Of a DNA stretch of 64,000 bases, positions 20,796 to 31,568 are shown piece after piece. The translations under genes and the position numbers were made by a program. Under the pieces are notes generated by a model. That model had not been told where the DNA came from and made no database searches. It saw only the letters and a list, made by a program, of their open reading frames with translations. Origin of the DNA: Seminavis robusta (taxonomy: Eukaryota > Bacillariophyta > Bacillariophyceae > Naviculales > Naviculaceae); the NCBI GenBank assembly GCA_903772945.1, contig CAICTM010000323.1, forward strand, positions 1-64,000, written 5' to 3'. Numbering within the stretch: the stretch's first letter is position 1; each line of letters begins with the position of its first letter.

Positions 20796-21863
20796 TTCGT
20801 CTTTGCATAAAGCTGATTGTATCCTTTTGATAACGTTGACTACTTTGACTGCGTTCTCTGGGAGTTGAGGATGAGGAGTAAATGTTGCTTTGCTTGTGGA
20901 GTATCGTCTCTGCGGCCAAGTTTTTATCGACGCTCGAGGTGCGAACACCACCACCGAAGGTTTACATCTTTTCGATGATGTTGCGATGTTCTCTGTCTGT
21001 GGAGGATGAGAGGGTACTAGTACTGTAGGTTATTGCTTTGCTTGTGGAGCATCACTTTGCACCTCGGGGGCTCATCTCTGCGGCCAAGGTTTTTTCGGTT
21101 GGAGTGTGGGAATCGTAGATCGTTTCGGTACGATTCCCAGATGGCGGGTACGATTCCCAGATGGCGTTATCGCAGCTCGGCGGTTGCTTTTCTGCCTGCC
21201 TGAAGAGCAGTAGAAGTAGTCTATGCATAAGTAAGAGGAGCCCATTGATAACTCAGTTCTGCATATCAAATACATCAGAGAAATATCGTCTCTTTCGGAA
21301 ACCTTTCTCTTCCAAACCAAAACGCCTCTGAAGAAGCAGGCCAACAAGTGGTCAAGTTGCTATTGCCAGGTAACCGTCCAGACGTTTTGCCTCCACGGCA
21401 GTGAAACCATCCCTGAACCGTGGCCATGGCAACTTCCATTGAGACAAGCGCTGTACAAGTCTGCTTTGAAAGATTACCGCCTCACCAACATTCATCCCAC
21501 TCCTCTAGTTAGCTAGACAGCACGATGGCTGTGTTCCGTGGCCCAAATCGGTAACAGCTACTGTGGCAAAAGGACCTCGAAGGAAACTGGAACCTGCAGA
21601 ATGTAGAAAGGGATGCCGTCTTGATCCTAAACTACTCCGATCTCCTTCAAGCGTTCGTTGGACACTCCATTCATGGTCATGTGACCAAATCACAGTTGCT
21701 ACGTACGAATTGGTAGCATTTATACGTACCGCGGGAGTTGCCAAGGATCCAAACCGCGAACCCTCGAGCTTGAACCGAAGAATCCAATTCGAACCACTCA
21801 TCCTCATAATTTGCCGGAGCCTTGCTGTGGCACTCGACAGCAGCAGCAGCAACAAGAAGAACC
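20796..21863. other. Intergenic region with duplicated segment and tRNA debris
   Basis: About 1.07 kb. Contains two diverged copies of a segment reading GCTTTGCTTGTGGAG..ATC....TCTCTGCGGCCAAG (about 20888-20930 and 21035-21095) and, at 21127-21166, two tandem copies of a tRNA-Gly 3'-end fragment (listed separately). The stretch from 21180 to 21860 shows no recognisable gene; it includes the leader of the TPR/MYND gene. Confidence 0.55.
21127..21166 (+). repeat. Tandem 20-mer derived from tRNA-Gly 3' end
   Basis: Two exact head-to-tail copies of GGTACGATTCCCAGATGGCG. The word differs by one base (A for T) from the T-arm plus acceptor 3' strand of the tRNA-Gly at 20725-20795, so a B-box-like GGTACGATTCC appears twice. 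They lie just after the second copy of the local duplicated segment, which suggests that the tRNA and its 3' flank were duplicated and then eroded. Confidence 0.7.
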
Positions 21864-23741
21864 ATGGGCAAGGCTAGCAAGACCAACAGGCAAAAGAAGA
21901 AGGCGTTCACGGCAGCCCCAACAAAACCTGTGCGAGTGCAGTTTGTTGACTGGAGAAAAGCCTTTCTTCACATCAAGTCCTACAGGGGCAGAACCACCGA
22001 TCCCGAGGCGATGGAGTTGGACTTTGCTCGTGGAATGTTTCGGAGAGGTCTTGCCATGGCCCAAGGCGACGAATGTGATGAAGAATCGTTATTTCAAGCA
22101 GCCAACCTCATTGCTCAAGCCTTCCTCCTGGATTGTCGATCAATCAATTGGTTGCCCTCCCTCCCGCTCGACGAAGCAGACCAAGCGGGTAAGGTGGTCA
22201 TGGATATGGCACTCCTTCAGCGTCTCGCGCAAAGCCACATAAACAACGCATCAGATGACGTGGTTCTACAAGCTCTCCTGACACTGTTCTTTCGTCTCCA
22301 GTCCTGTATCGACCGCAAGGAGGAAGACAAAGACCAAATTGCAACAGGCATTGAGTTCACCACGGAGTGGCTACAGCTTTTCCAGGAGCAACCTCATTTG
22401 GAAATTGGTTGGTTTGCTCGGCCCAAAGTTCTCTTTTTGCGTGCTGAATTCTTTGTTTCGCTAAACAAGAGAGTCAAGGCTGTCCAAGACCTTACCAAGG
22501 CATTGGCAATCAATCCTGGTTTCCTCAAAGCTCGCGTCATGCGTGCCGATCTTTGGTCCCGCCGTCGGGACATGGACAAGGCAGTCGTTTTTGCGGAATA
22601 CTGCAAGGTCACGGAACAAGCCCACGTCGACAGCTACCATTTGCCAAAGTGCTACGCCATGTTGGCCTGCGAGGCATTGAACAATCCCAAGCTTGGTTCC
22701 GTCAAGGAAGCAGAGTTCTTCTTCTCCAAGTGTCTCCGCTCTGCCAAGCGCTGTCTGGAGCTATACGGGAATGACATGCCGCGCAAACAAAGCAACAAAC
22801 TGGTGGAGCAAGCCAAACGCGAGTTTCTCGTGTTTTGGAATGGGCCACAGAAGCGACGCGACGTTCGGGAAGGACTCGACGCCGCCTTTGTTCAGGCGAA
22901 CACCGAGACAGAACGTGCTGCCTACCCCAAGTCACTCCACCTCGTCTGCTTGTCATGCGGAAAGACATCCAAGGACGTGGCCAACAAGAACTTGCTCTGC
23001 TGTTCCCATTGCCGAAAGGTGTCCTACTGTTCGAAAGAGTGCCAGCGAGGCGACTGGGCGGAACACAAGGTAAGTGGACATTGTTTCCCAAGAGAATCGA
23101 ATCGATGTCGCGGTGCCTCACTGAAAAGCCAATCCTGTTATTTATTTGTGCGTTCTTTCTTCCAGGAATTCTGCAAGATGATCATGACAAAGCCGACGAG
23201 CCAGGATGAACCGCCCGTCAACCAGGACAGCAACAATCGCAGCGACAAGACGGCGGAACACGAGGACTGCAAGCCATCGGACAAAGACCGTTCGGAACAG
23301 ATTGACACGGAGGAGCAATCTGCCACGGAGGAGATCACGACGGAACGAAAGGGCCAGAAGCATCCTGAAGAGAGGGGGAACGAGGGGCTGTCTACCACGG
23401 AAGAGACCACGGCGGAGCCCAAGGACCACAAGTCGGATGACAAAGATCATCATTCGGAACAAAGTGACACAGAAGAGCTTTCCGCCACGGAGGAACTCGA
23501 TGATTCTGAACAAGCCGACATCATCCAGAGCAGTGGAGGGAGCAAGGAATTGGTTGTGCGGGATCTCATGGCCAAGGTGGATGGTGTGGCTGATGAGACG
23601 GTGTTTTCATTGACGGCCCGTGAAATTCGCCTGCTCTTGGATCTTCCCACGAATCAGAAACAAGAACAACGACCCATCGACCAAGGCGACACCCCAGCTG
23701 TCTTCAGCTATTGTGTTTCCAGCATCCAGGATATCGACTAA
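21864..23741 (+). CDS. TPR-like and MYND zinc-finger protein
   Basis: Two exons, 21864-23069 and 23166-23741, around a 96-nt intron (GTAAGT..CCAG). The spliced protein has 593 residues. A basic N-terminus (KTNRQKKK) precedes a helical, TPR-like region (about 25-340) with an AVQDLTKALAINPGFLKARVM repeat near 205-225. The MYND finger follows (about 367-405): C-x2-C, C-x2-C, YC-x3-C and then H-x3-C, where the last part (HKEFC) is formed only when the intron is removed. The rest is an acidic Glu/Thr/Lys-rich disordered tail with repeated TEE..T units and a short hydrophobic C-terminal block (VRDLMAKVDGV). The layout recalls SMYD-like or ZMYND adaptors but has no SET domain. The upstream 14 codons start with TTG, so the ATG in AGAACCATGG at 21864 is used. 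Confidence 0.78.
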   Translation: MGKASKTNRQKKKAFTAAPTKPVRVQFVDWRKAFLHIKSYRGRTTDPEAMELDFARGMFRRGLAMAQGDECDEESLFQAANLIAQAFLLDCRSINWLPSLPLDEADQAGKVVMDMALLQRLAQSHINNASDDVVLQALLTLFFRLQSCIDRKEEDKDQIATGIEFTTEWLQLFQEQPHLEIGWFARPKVLFLRAEFFVSLNKRVKAVQDLTKALAINPGFLKARVMRADLWSRRRDMDKAVVFAEYCKVTEQAHVDSYHLPKCYAMLACEALNNPKLGSVKEAEFFFSKCLRSAKRCLELYGNDMPRKQSNKLVEQAKREFLVFWNGPQKRRDVREGLDAAFVQANTETERAAYPKSLHLVCLSCGKTSKDVANKNLLCCSHCRKVSYCSKECQRGDWAEHKVSGHCFPRESNRCRGASLKSQSCYLFVRSFFQEFCKMIMTKPTSQDEPPVNQDSNNRSDKTAEHEDCKPSDKDRSEQIDTEEQSATEEITTERKGQKHPEERGNEGLSTTEETTAEPKDHKSDDKDHHSEQSDTEELSATEELDDSEQADIIQSSGGSKELVVRDLMAKVDGVADETVFSLTAREIRLLLDLPTNQKQEQRPIDQGDTPAVFSYCVSSIQDID

Positions 23742-24014
23742 GAAAGACCGGTCGATCGCTTCCCACCGCCATCGAGACGCAATCAAACGTCTACAGACAT
23801 TGCGGAACTTTCGCGAACGGAGGGAAGTGCAAAGGGAAACATGGAAGCATGTCGGGAGGACAGGATCCCAACGAATGAATGAATGATTAACAATGCCGTA
23901 GAGTCACAACAAACAGCCGCAAACGAAACGAAATAGGCAGATTCTCTAATTATTAAATACATTTTATTCATAACAGCTCAGCGCATTACCGAAAACGATC
24001 GATCGAGGATCGTC

Positions 24015-25898
24015 TTAGGCTGATTTTGCGGCGGTGCACTCGCCACACTCCGCTTCGGGACCATGAGAGCAGACATGGGTGCTCCAGTCGTAGTCGGGGA
24101 TTGGTGTCGCTTTCTTTTTCTCCTCGTGGCCTTTTGGGCGTCGCTTTCGATTCATACTGTGGGAACGCTTCAATCCTCCTCCTCTGGAAGAAACAAGACC
24201 AGACGGCCGTTCCATGGGCGAGGAAATCGCACGCTTCAGTCGACCAGGCGGTGGGGGAGGAGGAGGCATCTTTTCCTCCTCCTCAAAACTGCCATTGCTA
24301 TTGTTGTCATTGGCCATTTCATCATCCTCACTATCGTCGTCCAATGGCAAAGCTACAATATGAATATTCATACGTCGTCGGTGGTGGCTCGAGTCGAATC
24401 CTCCCAGCGGGTCTGTCTTTCTTCTGGGGGATGATACAGACTCGGCCGCCATGGCCGCCTTTTTGACCAAATTGGGATCGTGCGAGTGCCTTGTCTTGGG
24501 CGAAACGGATCGGCTGGATCGTTTCGTCCGTTCGTCGCCCTTTGGACTACCACCACCACTTTCCTGCTGCTCTCCTCTCGTGGGCGATGCTGGTGGAGTT
24601 CCGATACGACGAGGTTTTCGGCGTCTGTTGTGGCTGGTACCACCATGGCCACTCAAATCCAATGCGGAGCTTTTCGCTTCGTGATCAGATCGCGCCATGC
24701 TGGTCTTTCGGGGAGGCGACAAGGATCGGCTGGTTCTCGTATTGCGGTACGCACTACTAGGGCGAGCCCGTACCGCGGCAGCTCTCATGGCGGACAAGTC
24801 CGACTCGCTGTCACCACTGCACGAGGTGGTCTTTCCCTTGAGCCGATTGACACTTTTGCGCAGTACCTTTTTCCATATTTTGACTTTTGACTTGTCTTTG
24901 TGGGATGTTGTTGCGTCTTTGGTGGTTGTTGTTGGTGCTTCCGTCTGGTCTGTGGATTCTTCGCATGCTGTCAGATGCACCGTCAGGAGGATCATATCAT
25001 TCAAAACACCGCATTTTTCGACACTGGAAAATTCGTCTTCGGGCTTACAGAGCTCGTAGAGGGCATCGGCAATCTCCGGAGGTTTGTAACCATAGAGACC
25101 TCCCATATATTCGATTTTGACAATGTGCATTCGTTGCAGCTCCGTGAATAGATCGATGATTGTTGCGACGGTTGTATCTTCTAGGATTTCCAGTTTGACC
25201 TGGAATCGTAGCGGCTTGCCTTCGGCTTCTTGTTGGATACCAGCCCACAGAGTTTGTAGTTCTTTCTCGTAGGACTTGAGGCGGGACACGTCCTCACCCA
25301 TGAATCCCACGCGAATGGTATCAATAAAACTAATGTATTTCCATTGTCGACCGCCATCGTTGAGGAGCATGTCTTTGACAGCTCCAAATACTTGAGCCTC
25401 TTTTCCGTCTTCTCGATTAATGACATCCTCCAATTCCAATTTGGTGACGTGAACGTTTTCTTTGGTTTGCTGAATATTCTTGAGGGTATGTTCGACCGTC
25501 ATGATTTCTCCGTCGCCAAAAATGTTCAATTCGGACAGTCGTCGTCGGGCACTGGAGCCCTTGTTGCGTTTCTGGGAAGAAAAGGATGTCAGACTGCCCA
25601 CGGCCCCGGCAGCACCCGCCACTCCAGCGGCAGCACCGGTGCCGAGTTCCATGCCGAGACTGGCCCCGGCTTTGACACCTTCTTCCAAGACTCCCACCAT
25701 GACATTGGCAGTGGACCTGGAAGAGGCACGCACAGTTTGAGAGAGAAGAGAGAGAAATTAGAGGCCTCCAAAACGGCATTACCCTCCTCACTGTCTCACG
25801 GCACACACTTACAATGTCTTCATGAACCTCTTGCTGCCACTCCTGATAAGGCCACCTCCTTCGCCTCGATTACCGGCTCCACCGTCATCGCCGGACAT
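24015..25898 (-). CDS. YDW-family protein A (lineage-specific, unknown function)
   Basis: Two exons: 25813-25898 (encoding MSGDDGGAGN... to FMKT) and 24015-25716, with a 95-nt intron (GTAAGT..CCAG) splitting a Leu codon; 595 residues in total. After a Gly/Ala-rich stretch comes a folded domain of about 190 residues that begins EHTLKNIQ, continues KLELEDVI and WKYISFID, and ends near MILLTVHL. The same domain, in the same order, is found in the 1551-residue gene at 47040. The remainder is disordered, basic and Ser-rich, with SRSLSPPR and RSVSP-type kinase/SR sites, a poly-Pro block and a C-terminal IPDYDW motif also shared with the other gene. No known family is recognised. The start in exon 1 is chosen because the open frame at the exon 2 edge only begins with GTG and runs through a good acceptor. 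Confidence 0.75.
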
Positions 25899-27676
25899 TG
25901 ATCGAATTAACCTTCTCACCATCTTCTCGTTTGGTTGGAACACTCGTTGTGTAGAAATGGATGTACCCTCGGATTAGAATGAATGGAAAAAAGCAGTGAA
26001 AGCAGTGCACCTTTCACTTGTATTGATTGGATTGTCAGCTGTTGTAATAAAGTACCAATAGAATGATCTTCTTTGACGCTTGCTCTTTTCCTTGCCAAAG
26101 AGCGGTGTGTAACTAACTGTATTGTTGCGATTGGATGGCAACTGGTTAACACCTTCGATGGCCGAACGATCTCCAGTGAGCTTGAAAAAGTGGAGGAGAA
26201 AAGAGACCACAAATTTTGCCTGTTGTTTGGGTGTGTGGTGGTGCGTGGTGCGTGGTGTGTGTGCATGGGTAGTTTGTAGTTTTGGTTTTGGTCAACTGGA
26301 TTTCACGAGATCTGGCCCTCAGGCTCATGTACTCTAGAAGAAACAGTACAAAATTTAAAAATCCAAGTTGGGGAGGAACGCCGATGGTTGCGAAGGCAAG
26401 TTGAGTCCCTAAACATACAATTGCCACGTCAGCGCAATAAGAGAACTTCAGCATCTGAACATTCACTTTATACCAGTGAGATTTAAAGATAGATTTAAAG
26501 CTGCTTTAACATGACACAACCAGCGATTCTAAGATGCCTTGGTGAGGTAATAAGGCTGTTCCTATCCTACATCACTACACTTCGGGCTCTAAGCCAATGA
26601 CCAGCAATAAGATTCTCGAATTGTTCTCATTAGGCCCTCCTTTTAAGTAAAGTCTTGGACTCTCTGAACATTCTGAAAATGAAAGGGTTAAGGAGTTAAG
26701 CTGGATACTGACTCCTCATTCTCTTAACTAATCCCTCTCGGTCATTACCTGGTACCGGTACCCAGTACTGTACAAGTGTACCGCACCGGTACCGGTACCG
26801 ACAATAATCAATACCGATCCAGGACCCAGTCCAGCGACTATGTAACCCGATCGTAAGTAACAATTGCCCCTCTCTTAATCCCTGTTCGGCTTCTGGCTTT
26901 GGTAATTGGCTAGCTAGCTAGTACGATGTACGGGTACTAGTAGTGTAGAGTATGACATACAGTGTGCTAGTACTGGTATTGTACTTGTACATGTATGCAT
27001 ACTCGTACCTCAAACCCTAGATACACGGACGGTGCCGGTGCGGTACATTTGAAGCGCGTATAAGAGAATTAGGGTTGTACCTGGTGTGGAAAATAGTCAT
27101 AATGCTTCAGATGGTACCAGATTTTCAAACGACGTTTCACAAAAGCTGGTATTTTAAAATGCAGCACATTGAAGTGTACTACATGTACGCGGTATTAGTA
27201 CGCTGTATCTTCGATGATGGACCCTCCCCACTCCCCACTCCCCAAAAATCCCTGCGTGGCTGTGCGTGGTTGGTCCGTTCCTTTTCGTTTCCGAGTCTGT
27301 TCTGGTCATCGTTAAGACGAATTTTTTTGAAGCCGGTATAGGAGAATTAAAGGTGTATCTGGTGTGCTAAATAATATTAATTCTTCAGATGGTACCAGTT
27401 TTTCAAACGACGTTTGCACATAAGGTGGTCCAGCACACGTAGCAGTATCTTCGGATGAATGATCATTCGAAGATATCTCGCACAGATACATGCTCAGTGA
27501 AAGAAGGAGCCAACTGTTGCATCTTTCTGAAATGAACACACAATAAAGCATCTGTATCAGCCTGAGGGAGGCTTGTCCCTTTTGCACAGTTGCAAAAATG
27601 TATGGGCAAAGTCAGACCTACTTTGGCTGTTTGCTGAAGTTCCCGTCCGAAAGGACAAACTTGATTGATCAAGAAG
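25899..27676. other. Intergenic region, about 1.8 kb, repeat-bearing
   Basis: Divergent gap before the lipase gene. 25899-26350 is the upstream flank of the YDW-family gene. 26740-26810 is rich in overlapping GGTACC/ACCGGT palindromes. 27055-27430 carries a direct repeat (listed separately). No convincing open frame, RNA or transposase was found. Confidence 0.45.
27055..27430. repeat. Diverged direct repeat of about 97 bp, two copies
   Basis: Copy 1 is about 27055-27150 and copy 2 about 27333-27430. Shared words include GAGAATTA, GTGTA/TGTACCTGGTGTG, CTTCAGATGGTACCAG and TTTTTCAAACGACGTTT. The copies differ by scattered substitutions and small gaps. No terminal inverted repeat or coding capacity is visible. 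Confidence 0.65.
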
Positions 27677-29246
27677 ATGCATATCCGAGCACTTACAGTC
27701 TTGCTACTCCTAGCCTCTCTGGGCATTCAGTGTCCATTTGTGGTTGGTGATTCTGACAGCTCAGACTCAAGCGGCTCTGTTTCTGACAGCTCTGATTCGA
27801 GCAGCTCTGATTCTGATTCCTCTGACAAGCTTAGCAGCTCTGATTCTGCCAAAGATGCTACTGAAATCATCGAAGAGCTAAGCACCCATGCTGCCGCAGA
27901 AGATCTTACCGACCCGGAGACTGTTAAAAGGATTGCTGATCTTGAACATATAGTATCTGAAGAACTCAGTGGTGCTGAAGAAGAACCTGGGCTGGAAGCA
28001 GGAGTCGAAGTCCATCTGGAGGTTTCTCTTCCCCTGGCAGAAGTCTTCTTGAAGGCAGCCAAGCTTTCCATTTTGGCATACAACCCCGACTTGACCGATG
28101 CTGCAGTAGCATCCAAGGCGGCAGATGAGTTGGGACTAGAATACATCAAAGCCTTCAGGGCGATCCCTGACCAATCCTTTGTAGCTTTGGACAATGGTAC
28201 AAAAGAATGTTTGGGAGTGTTTCGCGGCACAAATGAAGGCGTAGAGGACTGGCTGCAGAACTTTGATCTGGATGAAGCCATGGTGGAAGGATGCACAGCT
28301 CGTAATGGCTATTTGAGTGCTATCCACAACAGCTACTTCCCAGAATTTGATGGAGCCCTCAAGGATTGCTTGAAAAAGGACTGTACTGATTGTACCCTCA
28401 CCTTGACAGGGCATAGGTGAGTCGTGGCTGCATTGAACTTCATGTCTTCTATACTGCTCAAAGAAACGCATCCTCAATTCCATCTACTCGTAATTGGTTT
28501 CACTGCATGTCACAGCCAAGGTGGAGCAGGTAAGTCTGACATTTGTACAGGTGTGCCTTTCCATTTGTACCTTGACATATCATGTGTTCAACCTGTTCTG
28601 TTGTTTTTCATTGTTGCTGTAGCGGCCGTTGTTGCTTCTCTTCTTTATGCAGACTACAATCCAGAAGTCATCACTTTTGGAGCCCCAAAGGCTGTGTACC
28701 GCCCTTGTGATAAAATAGTTGATGAGAATCACTACAGGCTGGCAAACATGATTCCGACGCCCTTGGGTGTGGTTTATGACATGGTTGCTATGGTTCCTGG
28801 TTATGGTGCAGAACATTTTGGGCATTCCATTCTCCTTGGAGGTGGCAAAATGGCAGCTTATCTTGGCAAAGATGAGGGGCACACCCGCTTTCACTGGGGG
28901 GTTTCGCCCCATGGCATGAAGTACTACATTGACAATGTGGAGAAGCTGACCTCAACTATCTTTTTCAGTGGAACAATTGGTCTGAAAGGCTATGAAGAAG
29001 GAGCTCGCTGCAGATACAATGGTAAGCTTCCCTTGAAAATGTGCATGAACACAGCACATGATTATACTCAACCAGCTAGCTACATACTGCTTGCAAACGA
29101 AAGATGAGTGTGAGTCGGGTCGCTGTGACATTGGATCTTGGAAATATATTTGCAAGCCAAAGCTGGGTGAGGGAGAGCTGTGTAATGAGGACAGTGATTG
29201 CAAATCAGGAGGCTGCAGTTGGACGTTTACTTGCACAGGAGTTTAG
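27677..29246 (+). CDS. Secreted class 3 lipase with Cys-rich tail
   Basis: Four exons: 27677-28416, 28516-28529, 28623-29021 and 29104-29246, encoding 431 residues; introns are 99, 93 and 82 nt, all GT..AG. A signal peptide (1-24) precedes a Ser/Asp-rich segment (about 25-58). The lipase_3 alpha/beta-hydrolase domain follows, with CLGVFRGT (oxyanion-side strand), then GHSQGGA (245-251, Ser247 nucleophile). Here Ser247 is assembled across intron 1, and the 14-nt exon 2 supplies QGGA. VITFGAPK, YDMVAMVPG (probable catalytic Asp) and a later His-containing HFGHS/HTRFHWG region complete the usual order. The last exon adds a disulfide-type tail (CESGRCD, LCNEDSDCKSGGC). The family hydrolyses triacylglycerol or polar lipids; an extracellular role is inferred. 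The ATG at 27677 is used because codons upstream begin with TTG. Intron 2 is in frame without a stop, so its retention would add 31 residues. Confidence 0.82.
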
Positions 29247-30310
29247 AAAAGAATTATCCCCTACATGGCTGTGTATGTAAAAGTGAATACGGCTGTACAG
29301 ATACCTAGCTGCTGGGTAGATACCAGTTCGGAAGCGCTCTCTCTTTTCATTTTGCATTTTTATTACTACTAGTAGAACTTCTCTAGCTTCCATTTGATTT
29401 CTTCCGCCTTCCTCGCCAACAACTTTTTTGACAGGTGCCCCCTTGCTGAAGTTTGAGCTGCACTTTTGCTGCAGAGGGATAAGATGGACCGGAGGGGGAG
29501 TTTAACGATAGTCTCTTGCCAAGACTTTCTGTTCATTGGATGAGGTGCGCACCTCTACTACGATACTTGAAGTACCGGTATAGTCCACCTACCGTACCGT
29601 ACCGGTACCGGTATCGAATTGCCAGCCAGCCAGAATGATCTTTTCGGGGCCAAAAAAGTCAATGCACGGTACTAGTAGAGATCAGTGATAGGATCGGCGA
29701 CCCGAAGGCAGCCAGCAACCCCAAGATAATGCTTACAGAGTGCAGTCGCTCCCATCCAGGGACGATCCCCAGTACGCTCTTGATTGCTGGGTTGCGGATC
29801 ATGTACGAAGGGTCACCGGTGCATGGAAGCGTCGGTTCAAAGCAAGGGCTGATTTGCAGACCGTGGAAGTCAGCAAACCAAGCCAGCCGAGCCGGTTTGC
29901 TTTCGGTGTCGGAAGTTTAGCAATACAATCCAAACTCTATGACTCGGAACCGACAAGCACCGTCAGCGCACAGCTGGTACCGGTAGCTTGCTAGCCAGCT
30001 CTCAGAACCGAAAAGGACCGTTTTACATTGCAACAGACATCGTTCAGGCGGGTCGCATTTTAACCTGGATAGCTACCGTACCATAGCTATCAAGACGATG
30101 GTTTTTAAGTTTCTGCTCTCTTTAACGACTTGGCAGAGCCTTGGCTGGTTACGGAGGTTGCAGCCAGCCAAAAGGCCCAGCGTTGCGTTTGATTTCGAAC
30201 GTTGGCTTTCAGGGGGAAGAAATCCCCTTCTTGCCTTCTGCAAAAAAGGCAGCATCTGGCAAGCTAGTTGGGTTTTCATGGCTTCTCTCAATACATGTAT
30301 GTACCGAAAC

Positions 30311-30585
30311 AGTCTTGCTATCTTCTTGAAACTTAGCACGTCAAAGAAGGGCGGTTGATGGCAGCCCCCGACCCATCGGAGCTTCACAGAGCTGGAGATC
30401 ATCCGAGTGCAGCATCTAGCTAGGCCTGAAATGAAATAGTATCTTCGCTTGGCTGCTTCCACCAACAGCATAACGGTCTTGCTATCGTCTTGAAACTTAG
30501 CATGCCAACGAAGGCGGTTGATGGCAAGAACCTCATCCAGGCCCAGCGGGGCTGCACAGAAGTTGCGGAGATCCTCCGAAAGTGA
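30311..30585. repeat. Diverged direct repeat of about 100 bp
   Basis: Copy 1 (about 30311-30410) and copy 2 (about 30475-30585) share GTCTTGCTATC, TCTTGAAACTTAGCA, AAGG.CGGTTGATGGCA and AGATC.TCCGA words in the same order. Copies are offset by about 165 bp and differ by substitutions and small gaps. Confidence 0.65.
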
Positions 30586-30675
30586 AGCCCTGAAGCCGGA
30601 TCAAACAGCTATCAAACCATGATGATTATTTCAGCTGGAATGGAATCGAGCATTCAGCTGGAAATTATTCGATAT

Positions 30676-30759
30676 GGTGTAAATGCAGAAAAACTGCACA
30701 CAGGAGATGGACGACACGGTGTAAATGCAGAAAAACTGCACACAGGAGATGGACGGTGG
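30676..30759. repeat. Tandem duplication of a 42-bp unit
   Basis: Two head-to-tail copies starting GGTGTAAATG at 30676 and 30718. They are identical over about 38 bp. Each unit contains a TGCAG-AAAAA-CTGCA inverted repeat able to form a 5-bp hairpin. Confidence 0.85.
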
Positions 30760-31568
30760 ACTGACTCGACTCGACTCGACTGAGACTCTCACTCGGCTCT
30801 CAGCTCTATCTCTACCGTACCGGTACGATTGTACCACTGTAACTCAAGGACTGCCACCATCAAGTCTTGTAAAGAGTGTTTTGTTGAGGCTTGCATGCGA
30901 AGCGAGAATACGGAAGCTGGAGTTACCATAATTAATTGTGAGTTCCTGTTGCTTCATTCGGTGAATTGCGAGAGGCCTCTAATTCGACCGAAAGCAGAAT
31001 TGCTATGTATTACCACAAGACTACTGTATTCTACTCCGCAACAAGTTCAAGCCCCTGTAGAAGCACTCTCCAGAAACTGGACCATTAAGTGAAAACTTGA
31101 AACTGTGAACGCGAATATATGTGTACTCTAGCAATCTTTAAATCTGTTATTCACTTCAAACCTTCATACACACGACCAGTGATTACAGGTTGCCAGTGCC
31201 AGGTAAGTAGTACCAGTACGGAAGTATCCCAAAGCATTGGTACCAGTACAAGTAGTCTAGAGCCGCGCACCGGGCCATGGTTGACAACCCGAGAACACTA
31301 AATAAATAAATAATGCACAAAGCGCTTCTGCGGCTAGCAGCGCTTTCTCGCAGCGCTTTTACTTCAGAAGACTCACTTTTTTTCTTTCTCGACAACAAAA
31401 GAAGCCTCGCAGCAGCTCATCAGCAAGGAAACATTATAAAAAAATATCTGTTTTCAGCAGCAAGCACACAATTTTTATTCTTCGCTCAGGAGATTGAATC
31501 TGAGTTCCACCAGATTTTTCTTCCATCTTCTTTCCCATCAAGTGCTTTCTGATTAAACAAAATCGACC

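Larger units (their letters stand above)
29247..31568. other. Intergenic region, about 2.3 kb, repeat-bearing
   Basis: Long gap between two plus-strand genes. It holds overlapping ACCGGTACCGGT palindromes (29575-29620), a diverged direct repeat (30311-30585), a 42-bp tandem pair (30676-30759) and GACTC pentamers (30761-30781). Several 60-130-codon frames occur on both strands but none has family similarity; the low-complexity and repeated base content argues against coding. Confidence 0.45.

Noticed and set aside
29729-29994. Overlapping frames of 63 and 84 codons in the 29-31 kb gap
   Set aside because: No signal, motif or family resemblance; they lie in palindrome- and repeat-rich DNA.
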